Shown in pieces: positions 54,148 to 62,208 of a stretch of DNA of 64,000 bases. Position 1 is the first letter of the stretch, and every line of letters begins with the position of its first letter. A program made the position numbers and the translations under genes. Source of the stretch: JBEKHT01 sp049511715. GTDB taxonomy: Bacteria > Chloroflexota > Anaerolineae > Anaerolineales > RBG-16-64-43. The stretch spans positions 111,637 through 175,636 of the forward strand of contig JBEKXU010000002.1 of the NCBI GenBank assembly GCA_049511715.1. Reading direction: 5' to 3'. The notes beneath the pieces are model-generated. The model saw nothing but the letters and a program-made list of their open reading frames with translations. It did not search any database and was not told where the DNA came from.

Positions 54148-54876
54148 ATGGACTTGGGCGGAAAGACGGCGCTGGTCACGGGCGGGGGCGTTCGCCTGGG
54201 GAAGGAGATTGCCCTGGCCCTGGCGGGGCAGCGGGTCCGGATCGTCGTCCACTACAATCGATCTGCGCTAGGCGCTGAGGATACGGTCAAGAAGATCCGG
54301 GCTCTGGGCGCGGAGGCCGTTGCCCTCCAGGCGGACCTGGGCCTGGCAGGGACGGCGCCGGATTTGATTCATCGGGCAATCGACGTGATGGGGCCGCTTG
54401 ACTTCCTGATCAACAGCGCGGCGGTCTTTGACGCGGATTCTGCAAGTGCGGTGACCGAGGTCTCCTGGGACGAGCAATTTGCGGTCAATCTGAAAGCGCC
54501 CTTCTTCCTCTCTCTGGAGTTTGCAGCGCAGGTGGGCCGGGAGCGCCGGGCGCATATCATCAACATGGCCGACGCTTCCGTGGGACGCCCCGCCGCGGCT
54601 CGTCTCATCTATCGTCTGACCAAGGCCTCCCTGGTCCATATGACCAAGGACCTGGCGATAGCCCTGGCCCCCAACATCCAGGTGAATGCCATCGCCCCGG
54701 GGGCCATCCTTCCTCCTGTTGGGAAGGGACAGGCCTACATGGAGGAGCTGGCCAAGAAGATCCCTGCCCTGCAGGTGGGTTCTCCGGAGGAACTGGCCAA
54801 GGCCCTCCTCTATCTCCTCCACTCCGATTTTGTGACGGGGGAGATCATCTACGTGTCGGGCGGGGCTCAGCTGTAA
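54148..54876 (+). CDS. SDR oxidoreductase like FolM/pteridine reductase
   Basis: The protein has 242 aa from the ATG at 54148 with GGAGGTG at 6 bases. The NADPH motif is TGGGVRLGKEIALAL, with the TGxxxRLG pattern of pteridine reductases where most SDRs have TGxxxGIG. The active site includes INSAAVF, INMADAS and YRLTKASL (YxxxK). The C-terminus GEIIYVSGGAQL is standard SDR. It opens an operon with folB, folK and folE, so dihydropterin or dihydromonapterin reduction is the best guess. It might replace DHFR, since no folA is visible here. A fatty-acid SDR role is less likely. Confidence 0.85.
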   Translation: MDLGGKTALVTGGGVRLGKEIALALAGQRVRIVVHYNRSALGAEDTVKKIRALGAEAVALQADLGLAGTAPDLIHRAIDVMGPLDFLINSAAVFDADSASAVTEVSWDEQFAVNLKAPFFLSLEFAAQVGRERRAHIINMADASVGRPAAARLIYRLTKASLVHMTKDLAIALAPNIQVNAIAPGAILPPVGKGQAYMEELAKKIPALQVGSPEELAKALLYLLHSDFVTGEIIYVSGGAQL

Positions 54877-54883
54877 TGCGGAG

Positions 54884-55252
54884 ATGACGATGTTGGACGA
54901 GATCCATGTTCGCGACCTTCTGCTGCGTGCGATCATTGGCCTGAGCGAGGAAGAGCGCCGGGATCGACAGGATGTCCTTATCAACCTGGTCCTGTACACG
55001 GATACCCGGCCTGCCGCGAGCACGGACAGCATTGATCAGGCCATCAACTACCGGACCCTGACTAAGCGCGTCATCGAAGTGGTCGAAGGTTCGAGTTTCT
55101 TCCTGGTGGAGGCCTTGGCCTCAGAAATCGCGTCGGTTTGCCTGCAGTTCCCCGGGGTGGAGCGGGTGCAGGTGAGCGTGGAAAAGCCAGGAGCCTTGCG
55201 TTTCGCCCGCTCGGTGGGCGTGCTCATTGAGCGGGCCCGCCAGGATGCCTGA
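54884..55252 (+). CDS. folB: Dihydroneopterin aldolase
   Basis: The protein has 122 aa. LDEIHVRDLLLRAIIGLSEEER is the folB opening with the G-x-x-x-x-E-R pattern. INYRTLTKRVIEVVEGSSFFLVEALASEIA, shown in part, carries the active-site Glu and the helix. The final strand RVQVSVEKPGALRFARSVGV includes the conserved Lys-Pro. It converts dihydroneopterin to 6-hydroxymethyl-dihydropterin. It is 7 bases after the SDR and immediately before folK. Confidence 0.96.
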   Translation: MTMLDEIHVRDLLLRAIIGLSEEERRDRQDVLINLVLYTDTRPAASTDSIDQAINYRTLTKRVIEVVEGSSFFLVEALASEIASVCLQFPGVERVQVSVEKPGALRFARSVGVLIERARQDA

Positions 55253-55810
55253 GTGACTCCGGTCCGGCGCTCAAACCACATCTTCCTTTCCTTGGGCTCG
55301 AATATTGATCCGGAGTTCCACCTGCGGCTAGCCCTCCAGGAGCTGGCCAAGTTCGGGAGGGTTCGGGCTGTCTCCTCGGTCTGGGAGTCCCCCGCTCTGG
55401 GGCGCCCCGATCAGCCGCCATACCTGAACGTAGTGGTCCATTTGGAGGCCGGCCTTAGCGCCGCAGAATTAAGCCGACGGCTGATCCCAGAAATTGAGAG
55501 ACGACTGGGGCGAGTACGGACGGCCGATAAGTCCGGGCCGCGGACCATTGACATCGACCTCCTAGTCTTCAATGAGGAGCTCCTGGAGATCGAGGGCCAC
55601 ATCATTCCCAGCCCGGAGATCCAGGAGCGACCGTTTGTGGCTTTGCCCCTGGCTGAGGTTGCTCCAGCCATGCTCCACCCGGGTGGAAATAGAACCTTCC
55701 GGGAAATTGCCAGTGCGTTCGACCAGCGCGGTCTGAAGAGGCGCCCGGACATTCGATTAACGGACGGCACACTCGACGCCGAGTCGGGTAGCGAAGGGAG
55801 AGCGAGATGA
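55253..55810 (+). CDS. folK: 2-amino-4-hydroxy-6-hydroxymethyldihydropteridine pyrophosphokinase
   Basis: The protein has 185 aa from a GTG that directly follows the folB stop. HPPK features: FLSLGSNIDPEFHLRLAL, SSVWESPALG, QPPYLNVVVHLE, and GRVRTADKSGPRTIDIDLL (shown in part) with the two Mg-binding Asp residues in DIDLL, then IPSPEIQERPFVALPLAEV. It pyrophosphorylates the pterin for folate synthesis. It overlaps folE by 4 bases (ATGA). Confidence 0.97.
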   Translation: MTPVRRSNHIFLSLGSNIDPEFHLRLALQELAKFGRVRAVSSVWESPALGRPDQPPYLNVVVHLEAGLSAAELSRRLIPEIERRLGRVRTADKSGPRTIDIDLLVFNEELLEIEGHIIPSPEIQERPFVALPLAEVAPAMLHPGGNRTFREIASAFDQRGLKRRPDIRLTDGTLDAESGSEGRAR

Positions 55811-56451
55811 AGCCACTGGAATACGACCCCTCTGATTTTGACGTCTTCCGTGATGACCTTAGAGACCGGCCGCGGCAGGAATGCTTTGGGGACATTGAAT
55901 GCGCGGTGCGGGACATCCTCACCGCGATTGGGGAGAATCCCAATCGGGAAGGGCTGCAACGGACGCCGGAGCGCATCGCCCGCATGTATGAGGAGCTCAC
56001 CTCGGGATATCGTGTAGATCCCGATCGCCTAATAAACCAGGCCGTCTTCGAGGTGCGATATGACGAAATGGTCGTGGTGCGTGACATCGACTTCTACAGC
56101 TTGTGCGAGCACCACCTGTTGCCCTTCCTCGGCAAGGCTCACGTGGCCTACATTCCCGACGGCAAGGTGATCGGCCTGAGCAAGATACCGCGCATCGTGG
56201 AAATGTTCGCTCGGCGCCTGCAGTTGCAGGAGCGGATGACTCAGCAGATCGCCGACTTCATTGACCAGGCGCTGCACCCCTGCGGGGTCGCGGTCGTGAT
56301 CCAGGGTTTGCACATGTGCTCCGCCATGCGAGGGGTGAGGAAGGCCAATGCCCGCATGGTGACCAGCGCCATGCTGGGGAGTTTCAAAGAGAATCAAGCC
56401 ACCCGCAACGAATTTTTCAATCACATTGGGCGCTCCCACGTGGAGGAGTGA
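55807..56451 (+). CDS. folE: GTP cyclohydrolase I
   Basis: The protein has 214 aa. Zn ligands and active-site residues are in LCEHHLLPFLGKAHVAYIPD (Cys, His) and HMCSAMRGVRKANARMVTS (second Cys). GLSKIPRIVEMFARRLQLQERM is the usual central block. It makes dihydroneopterin triphosphate from GTP, the first step of pterin synthesis. The operon thus holds folE, folB and folK but neither folP nor folC, which must be elsewhere. Confidence 0.98.
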   Translation: MKPLEYDPSDFDVFRDDLRDRPRQECFGDIECAVRDILTAIGENPNREGLQRTPERIARMYEELTSGYRVDPDRLINQAVFEVRYDEMVVVRDIDFYSLCEHHLLPFLGKAHVAYIPDGKVIGLSKIPRIVEMFARRLQLQERMTQQIADFIDQALHPCGVAVVIQGLHMCSAMRGVRKANARMVTSAMLGSFKENQATRNEFFNHIGRSHVEE

Positions 56452-56543
56452 AACAAGGATCCCGTTCGTCTGGGCGGGCCGAGCGGGGTCGAGGGGCAGG
56501 TCGGGACCGCGCCGCAGGGCCTCGGGATAAGTCAGGCTGAGGC

Positions 56544-57299
56544 TCAGAGGACTTGCCCCAAGGCGTAGAAGGTCGGTACAAACAAGACGCGCTCGCCTTT
56601 AAGCCAGGCGCTTCGGTCCTTCTCCCGTAGCTCATCCCGTAGGACAGGCGAGATCGAATCCCCCAGATCGGCCTCGAGGACCTCCCACTCCAGGGCCCAC
56701 TCCTCCGCCGAGGGCGGGCGGGTCCACTCGCCGCCAAGAACCCCCGTTTGAATGCCCTGCAGGCCTGCGGCAGAGAGAAGCGCCGCCAATCGGCGTCCCA
56801 TTTCGGGGAAGGCACCTTGTCGGCGCAAGGAGGCCCGCTGCTGTTGGCCCAGCAGGGCCAACGCCGGCGGATAGTCGATACGCCCGCCGTAATCTGGCTC
56901 AGCCAGGACGAGCACCCAGCCCTCCTTGCGGGTCACGCGCCTCATCTCCCTCAGCACCTGCAAGGGATCCTTGACCCACAGCAGCAGGTAGTGGCACAGG
57001 CAGACCTCGAAGCTCGAATCGGGAAACGGGAGGAAGTGTCCGTCTCCGCATGAGTAGGAGCAATCCGCGTCCAGGGCTTTGGCGAAGCGGAGACGCGCAA
57101 GGTCAACATCGAGCCCGTGGACGGACGCGGGCAGCGTTCGGTGGAGCTCGAGGGTCAGGACGCCCGTTCCGCAGCCGACTTCCAGAATTCGCCGGGCGCT
57201 CGCGAAGTTGAGGCGCTCATAGAGAGCCCGGCGCAATGAGCTGGTCCAATGCGCTTGCTGCTGGAATCGCTTGTGCCACCCTTCGACGCTGAGCGGCAT
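56544..57299 (-). CDS. Class I SAM-dependent methyltransferase
   Basis: The protein has 251 aa. Motif I is RRILEVGCGTGVLTLEL (about residues 35-50). VHGLDVDLARLRFAKAL holds the acidic residue for SAM, and SFEVCLCHYLLLWVKDPLQVLREM is motif IV (shown in part). The C-terminal about 90 residues form a variable cap. It begins 12 bases after the degenerate radical SAM gene and is the last gene of the run that includes the Cys-Ala tail protein. Methylation of the substrate of that system is an inference; a small-molecule target is equally possible. Confidence 0.9.
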   Translation of the reverse strand: MPLSVEGWHKRFQQQAHWTSSLRRALYERLNFASARRILEVGCGTGVLTLELHRTLPASVHGLDVDLARLRFAKALDADCSYSCGDGHFLPFPDSSFEVCLCHYLLLWVKDPLQVLREMRRVTRKEGWVLVLAEPDYGGRIDYPPALALLGQQQRASLRRQGAFPEMGRRLAALLSAAGLQGIQTGVLGGEWTRPPSAEEWALEWEVLEADLGDSISPVLRDELREKDRSAWLKGERVLFVPTFYALGQVL

Positions 57300-57311
57300 G
57301 GACGGGAGGCC

Positions 57312-58472
57312 TCAGGCGCTAAACTCTCTGGCCTTCTGCCAGATGGTGGCCCAAGGATCCCGGAGGAGATTCCCCAAGGGGTGAGGAATTCCCTGGCCGG
57401 GAAAAACCTCTCCATCGGCCTCAACATACAGCCAGGCTCGACCTGCCCCGGCTTCGGACGTTTCCGTCTCCAAGGCGACCGGGTTGAAGCGGCCGTAGGG
57501 GACCGCTACATCCCACACCAGCTTCAGTCCCAGGGCGGCCGACCGATCGCGCACCGCGTGGAGAGAGCGGGCCAAGGAGGGATCATCGGTGCTGAGCGAG
57601 ATGGCATGAATGTTCATCTGCGAAAGCCGATCCAGGTTGTCCGTCACTTGGTCGACCGTCTCGCGGAACAGGCTCAGGTGCACCACCGTGAACAGGTTTG
57701 CCTGGACGCAGGCCTCCAGCGCTTTCCAGGAGTCCGGGAGCTCAGGCTGGAAAAGAAGAGTGAGGTGGTCCAGTCCCGACTGGAGAATCTTTGTCAAGAA
57801 GGCGGGGTCATTGAGGCGCAGGCCATCGCTGATCAGTCCGGTGACCTGTCCCAGTTTCTGAGCGCACCGGATCAGATCGCAAAGATCCGGCCGCCGTGTC
57901 GGTTCGACACCCGTGAAGACAATGTGCGGAACGCCGGCCTCCCAGGCCTTCTTGAGGACGCTCTGCCATTCCTCCGAGGTGAGTTCCTGCTTGGGTTGAG
58001 CCGCAGGAGCGGAGGATTGGTCCGTTCCCCGAGGCGTTTCGAAGGTCAGGGCGCAATCCAAGCGGTAGGGAGCCGAGAGCTGAGTGCTGTAGGGAGGTCG
58101 CCGATCGAAATCCAGGTAGGTCTCCGGGTCGATCTCCGGGCGGTGGATGACGGTCTCGATGCGTTCGACAAAATCCAGGTAGTGCTTCTCCGCGGCTTTC
58201 TTTCCGACGCGGTAGCGCGAGGAGATGGTCCCGGCCACCTGCGGTTGGGGCGTCTGTTGCACCAGGTGGTAGGCATACTCCGTCGCCGTCTGGTTGAGGT
58301 GGAGCACGGTCGCGGCGTTGACAATGAGAACTCCGGTTCCATCCGGCTCGACCCGGAGATGCAGGCGATACTGGCGGGGAGCCTCAGGGGGAGTCTGGTA
58401 AGAATAGCTCCCCGGAGGGATCGGCTCAATGCGCGCAAAGAGCGAGCGGAAGAAGTCAAGAGGTGGGGTCAT
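57312..58472 (-). CDS. Degenerate radical SAM paralogue with PqqD-like N-terminal domain, no cluster cysteines
   Basis: The protein has 386 aa from the ATG at 58472, which overlaps the upstream gene stop as ATGA. It aligns throughout with that gene: PqqD-like part YRLHLRVEPDGTGVLIVNAAT and FVERIETVI; TIM-barrel part GVPHIVFTGVEPTRRPDL, LGQVTGLISDGLRLNDPAF and GLDHLTLLFQ. Where the active paralogue has CNNDCAHC, this one reads ETPRGTDQSSAPAAQP, so the CxxxCxxC that holds the [4Fe-4S] cluster is missing. The SPASM cysteines are also lost and the protein ends at REFSA. It cannot do radical SAM chemistry and probably serves as a binding or regulatory partner of the active enzyme. Confidence 0.9.
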   Translation of the reverse strand: MTPPLDFFRSLFARIEPIPPGSYSYQTPPEAPRQYRLHLRVEPDGTGVLIVNAATVLHLNQTATEYAYHLVQQTPQPQVAGTISSRYRVGKKAAEKHYLDFVERIETVIHRPEIDPETYLDFDRRPPYSTQLSAPYRLDCALTFETPRGTDQSSAPAAQPKQELTSEEWQSVLKKAWEAGVPHIVFTGVEPTRRPDLCDLIRCAQKLGQVTGLISDGLRLNDPAFLTKILQSGLDHLTLLFQPELPDSWKALEACVQANLFTVVHLSLFRETVDQVTDNLDRLSQMNIHAISLSTDDPSLARSLHAVRDRSAALGLKLVWDVAVPYGRFNPVALETETSEAGAGRAWLYVEADGEVFPGQGIPHPLGNLLRDPWATIWQKAREFSA

Positions 58473-59881
58473 GGAATGCTCCTGAGTGCCGGCGGGGAGG
58501 CCGGAGGGATTGCCCACGGCAGGTAGCGGAAGGGTGCCGATTGTTGGCCGGCCTGGCGGGCCAGAGGGCAGCCGCCACCGCATTCCGCCTTCAGTGCGCA
58601 TTCCCGGCATGGCTCGGGAAGATCCAGGTGCTCGCGCAGTCTCCGGGCCAGAGGGTGGTCCCAGATCTCCGGCCAGTCCTGTTCGAGGAGATGGCCGATG
58701 GGTTGGTAATAGGACTGGCAGGGCAGAACGGAGCCATCCGGCTCGACGCACATGCTGTAGAGCGCGGCCGTGCAGCCTTTGACCCCCAGCTCCAGCTGCA
58801 TCGGGTCGAAATGGCAGTACTGGGTCGGGGTGTACCAGATCAGCCGCTGACCGGAGCGGTCTGTCCTCTCTCGGGCCAGGTCAAGCAAAGGCGGCAGGTC
58901 GCTTTCCGGCAATCCGGTGCTCACTTGCGCCCCGCGCCCGGAGTAGATGAGGGCGTTCAGACCGACCGTCGGTACCCCCAGCCGGGCCAGGGAATCCAAG
59001 GTTTCGCCCAGCCCAGGGCTGTTCTCGCGCATCAGGGTCGTATTGGTCATCACGTACAGCCGCGTGGTCAGGGCCCGCTGCAGGCCCTCGAGGGTCTGCT
59101 CCCAGGCCCCCGAGACTCCCACCAGCCGGTCATGAATCCTCGCGTCGTGGGACTCGACCGTGATCTGCACATGGTCAAGCCCCGCCTCCACCAGCTGGGC
59201 GAGATAGCGGGGGTCGTGCAGGCGGCGTCCATTGGTGTTGAGTCCGGTGATCTGGCCCAGGCTCTCTGCGTAGGCGATCAGCTCCGGAAGATCACGCCTC
59301 AGGGTCGGTTCTCCGCCGGTGAATACCACATGGGGAATGCCAATCTCCCACAGGCGGTCGAGGATGCGCCTCCAGAACGGCGTGTCCTGCTCGGGAAAGT
59401 CGCGTGGGCGCGCGTTGTAGCAATGGGCACAGTCGTTGTTGCACCCGTAGGTGAGGGCCAGATCCATTCGATAAGGAGCGGAGGGCCGAGCGGAGAAGGG
59501 AGGGCGCACCTCGAGTTGCAGGTCGCAAATTGGGCAGGCTCCCTCGGGGCGAACCAATTCGGCCAGCTGGCGTTGCAAGGCCACATAATCTTCCTTAGCG
59601 CGGTCCGTCGAAACCCGGTACCGATCGACCACGGTGGCAATTGCCTGGGGCTGCTCTGTCCCCGCAAGGATTAGGCGAGCCATGAGCGCCGCCGTGGGAT
59701 TCAAGTAAAAGACTTGGCTGGCATTGACGAGCAGGGTTCCTGACCCATCCTGCTCAAAACGCAGATGGATGCGGCTCCGTTGAGCTTCGGAGCGGTACTC
59801 GTAGTGATTGATCCGACCCTGGGCTGGGGATGGCCTGGCTTTCTCTCGGCTGATTTGGTTTTGCTGGAATGACAAGCGCAC
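58469..59881 (-). CDS. Radical SAM/SPASM enzyme with PqqD-like recognition domain
   Basis: The protein has 470 aa. Residues about 36-112 resemble PqqD, the peptide recognition element of RiPP enzymes: LLVNASQVFYLNPTAALMAR, QAIATVVDRYRVSTDRAKED. The radical SAM cluster is YGCNNDCAHCYN (Cys147, 151, 154), with the GGEP motif in VVFTGGEPTLR and TGLNTNGRRL. The C-terminal SPASM region has CTAALYSMCVEPDGSVLPC, then CRECALKAECGGGCPL, for auxiliary clusters. An extra CPIC lies near residues 116-119. Enzymes of this build modify peptides at Cys or other side chains. It starts 36 bases after the Cys-Ala tail protein gene, the likely substrate. Confidence 0.93.
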   Translation of the reverse strand: MRLSFQQNQISREKARPSPAQGRINHYEYRSEAQRSRIHLRFEQDGSGTLLVNASQVFYLNPTAALMARLILAGTEQPQAIATVVDRYRVSTDRAKEDYVALQRQLAELVRPEGACPICDLQLEVRPPFSARPSAPYRMDLALTYGCNNDCAHCYNARPRDFPEQDTPFWRRILDRLWEIGIPHVVFTGGEPTLRRDLPELIAYAESLGQITGLNTNGRRLHDPRYLAQLVEAGLDHVQITVESHDARIHDRLVGVSGAWEQTLEGLQRALTTRLYVMTNTTLMRENSPGLGETLDSLARLGVPTVGLNALIYSGRGAQVSTGLPESDLPPLLDLARERTDRSGQRLIWYTPTQYCHFDPMQLELGVKGCTAALYSMCVEPDGSVLPCQSYYQPIGHLLEQDWPEIWDHPLARRLREHLDLPEPCRECALKAECGGGCPLARQAGQQSAPFRYLPWAIPPASPPALRSIP

Positions 59882-59917
59882 GCCCGCTCCCTCCAGGTAA
59901 AGTGTCCCGAACGCGGG

Positions 59918-61612
59918 CTAGCGGCCGCCGCCGGCGCAGGCACAGGCGCAACCGGCGCACGCGCAGGCGCAGGCGCATCGGCCCCCTCCCATGCCTCCGC
60001 CGCCGCGGAGCCCGCCCCCCATGCTTGGTCTGGGAGCAGGCGGGGGATTGGTCACGTTCGCAATCCTGCCCGTGAAGGATGAGACGTTTCCGACGACGCT
60101 GCCAGCAAAGGATTGGGTGGTGTGCGCAATCGAGGCGGCAAAGTCCGAGCCGGGCAGGTGAGGAAGGGAGATCGGCGCCGCCGCTTTGCCCGGGATGCCG
60201 GCCGCAGGTGCTATCGGGGCAGAGGCCCCCCGGAACGTGGGGTCGTAGCTCCCCCACCAGATCGGCATAAAGATAGGAAGCCCGACAAAGACCTGCGGGG
60301 AGCGACCTTGGAAATCACGATCCGCCATCATCCAGTCCATGTTCTCGTCGAAGCGCTGGCTCTTGACCTCTGGCGTGTCCGCCGCTTGCACCTCGGCAAA
60401 AGCCTTCTGGATGATGCTCTCGTAGTATTCGATGGTTTCCTTGCGGCTGAACCCTTTCATCTTCTCGGTGACCCCCCGGATCAGGTTGACCATCAGATTC
60501 TGGAGGGCGAGTTGCCGATCCCGCTCGCTTTCGATCTGGAAAGCCTTGAGGAAATCCACTTCATACGGCTGCAGGACCTGCGGCGCAGGCTGGGTCACTT
60601 CGAGCTTGAGCGGATCCCGTGTAGTGACCTTCGCGCCTCCCTTCTTGACCACGGAAAACAGAATCATCGTGAAGATTTTGTCCACCGGCTGTTGCATCAA
60701 GACCGCCGCCTCGACGGCCGTCAGACCTCGTTTGATGCCATGGCCCTCGATCGAAATCGTCGGCGGCAGATACTGCATCTTCCGTCTCTGAGCCGACCGG
60801 ACCGAAAGTGCGATGATGAGGATGAAGAACGCGAACACGACCAGACAAAGAAGCGGGCCGGACAATGCGGCCAGCAGGCCCCCCAGCGCTGTGCCTAGGG
60901 CCGCGAGGGCCGAGACGCGCACAATGGAGTCCGCGGGGACATACTGCGAGGGGAAAGAGGCGCCAAAAGTGTATTGGGTTGAAGCATCGGCCTGGTTTGT
61001 CGTCCAGGTGTAGGTGACCCGGCTCTGGCTGTCGATTCCGGCCGCCGGTGTGGAGCTCCCGGGCCAACCCGTAATACTGTGATAGCGAGGTTCTTGAGGC
61101 TGGACCCCAGGGGGCAGATGGAAAATGACCGTCAGGGTCGTTGAGCCGTGCACATACTGCGAGGAGAACCAGGTTGGTGAGAACACCGCGCTGGCATAGG
61201 AGCTGTCGGAGGAGTCCGGGTACAGAACGCCCGTGACCTGGGGAATCGAGACGTGCACCGTGCCGGTCGCTCCCGCTGGGATGCTGTAGTCCCCCAGGCC
61301 GAGGGTGACGCCTGAGCTCAAGGACGTGGAAGGTTGGATGTCGCTGATTGCATTTCCGTTCACATCCGCCGCAATCGAACTGATGTCGTAGTTGGCATTG
61401 GGGAGACCCACGTCTACGTAATCGATGGGCGGCGCTCCCGAGTCGTTGTTGAAGGTGAACACGTAGTCAATCGCCATCGTCCCGTTCTGGTTCCAGGAAA
61501 CGTTGACAACTTCCTGGGTCAGCTGGAAGGAATAATCCTGTGCCAGCGCACTTGCGGTCAACGTCAGGCAAACCGCCAAGGGGACAAGCAGCCAGAGGAT
61601 GCGCTTCTTCAT
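59918..61612 (-). CDS. DUF2207-like membrane protein with C-terminal Cys-Ala repeat tail
   Basis: The protein has 564 aa from the ATG at 61612, with AGGAGG 6 bases upstream; a longer frame to 61633 is less likely. A signal peptide (ILWLLVPLAVCLTLTASALA) precedes an extracellular beta-rich region (about 25-235) resembling DUF2207 predicted membrane proteins. One strong membrane segment lies near 245-270 (LCLVVFAFFILIIALSV), then a cytoplasmic helical region (about 275-420). A low-complexity Ala/Pro/Gly stretch leads to GGGMGGGR and the tail CACACACAGCACACAGGGR (residues 546-564). The tail has seven cysteines alternating with alanine. By topology it lies in the cytoplasm, available to the radical SAM enzyme encoded next. 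The metal-binding or modified state is unknown. Confidence 0.92.
   Translation of the reverse strand: MKKRILWLLVPLAVCLTLTASALAQDYSFQLTQEVVNVSWNQNGTMAIDYVFTFNNDSGAPPIDYVDVGLPNANYDISSIAADVNGNAISDIQPSTSLSSGVTLGLGDYSIPAGATGTVHVSIPQVTGVLYPDSSDSSYASAVFSPTWFSSQYVHGSTTLTVIFHLPPGVQPQEPRYHSITGWPGSSTPAAGIDSQSRVTYTWTTNQADASTQYTFGASFPSQYVPADSIVRVSALAALGTALGGLLAALSGPLLCLVVFAFFILIIALSVRSAQRRKMQYLPPTISIEGHGIKRGLTAVEAAVLMQQPVDKIFTMILFSVVKKGGAKVTTRDPLKLEVTQPAPQVLQPYEVDFLKAFQIESERDRQLALQNLMVNLIRGVTEKMKGFSRKETIEYYESIIQKAFAEVQAADTPEVKSQRFDENMDWMMADRDFQGRSPQVFVGLPIFMPIWWGSYDPTFRGASAPIAPAAGIPGKAAAPISLPHLPGSDFAASIAHTTQSFAGSVVGNVSSFTGRIANVTNPPPAPRPSMGGGLRGGGGMGGGRCACACACAGCACACAGGGR
59921..59977 (-). other. Coding segment of the Cys-Ala tail
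   Basis: The codons alternate TGC/TGT and GCC/GCG, with one GGT, ending GGC GGC GGC CGC before the TAG stop. The mix of synonymous codons argues that selection maintains the amino acids; a pure dinucleotide-repeat artefact would not vary them. Confidence 0.9.
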
Positions 61613-61640
61613 GAAGGTCCTCCTGGGAGGCATGAATCAA

Positions 61641-62003
61641 TTACCACTTGGGTTCTTCCGTAAGCTGGTAGGAGGTGTGGCAAAAGGGGCACGTAACCAC
61701 CGGAGCCCCTGCGACCATCTTAATACTGTCGGCCGTTAACGCTCCGCCGCAGGAGCGGCACTTGAGCATGTCCAGGCTGACGTTGCCCGGAAGGTCCACC
61801 TTCAAGGTCACGTTCTCTTGGCTCGCGGCGGGACGGCGCCTCGCGGCGATAAAGATCAACACGAACCCGACCACCACGCTGATCAGCCCCACCAGTATCC
61901 AAGCCGGGGATCCCTGCGGGCTGAACGCCCCCCAAATGAAGATCACGCCAAAGAAAATGAGGATCGCCGCTGCAATATAGGCAATCAATTTTCCAGCGCT
62001 CAT
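61641..62003 (-). CDS. Small membrane protein with C-terminal zinc ribbon
   Basis: The protein has 120 aa. GGAGG precedes the ATG at 62003. Two hydrophobic helices (about 7-27 and 34-54: IAYIAAAILIFFGVIFIWG and WILVGLISVVVGFVLIFIA) are followed by a basic stretch. The zinc ribbon is CRSCGGALTADSI...CPFCHTSY (two CxxC pairs) near residues 81-112. It is encoded 28 bases upstream of the Cys-Ala tail protein and is probably the first gene of that operon. It may be a membrane partner of that protein. Confidence 0.85.
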   Translation of the reverse strand: MSAGKLIAYIAAAILIFFGVIFIWGAFSPQGSPAWILVGLISVVVGFVLIFIAARRRPAASQENVTLKVDLPGNVSLDMLKCRSCGGALTADSIKMVAGAPVVTCPFCHTSYQLTEEPKW

Positions 62004-62208
62004 CGTGGCCTCCGGCTGTTCGCGCGGAGTGTATCATCACTTGTGAAAAGGCTGCCTCCTTTCTTGCTGGGCTGGGAGCAGAAATCCGACTATCGCGGTC
62101 CGGTAATTGTGCGCGCCCGAAGCACGTGAATTCGAGCCGGTGTCAACGCGTCGTGTAGGGCCTGCCGCGAGGTCGTGTGCTTGTGGCTTTCCATTCTGGA
62201 GTTGAGCG

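Noticed and set aside
59921..59977. Cys-Ala tail as a frameshift or simple-repeat artefact
   Set aside because: It is in frame with 545 upstream codons, uses mixed synonymous codons, ends in a proper stop, and sits beside a fitting enzyme.
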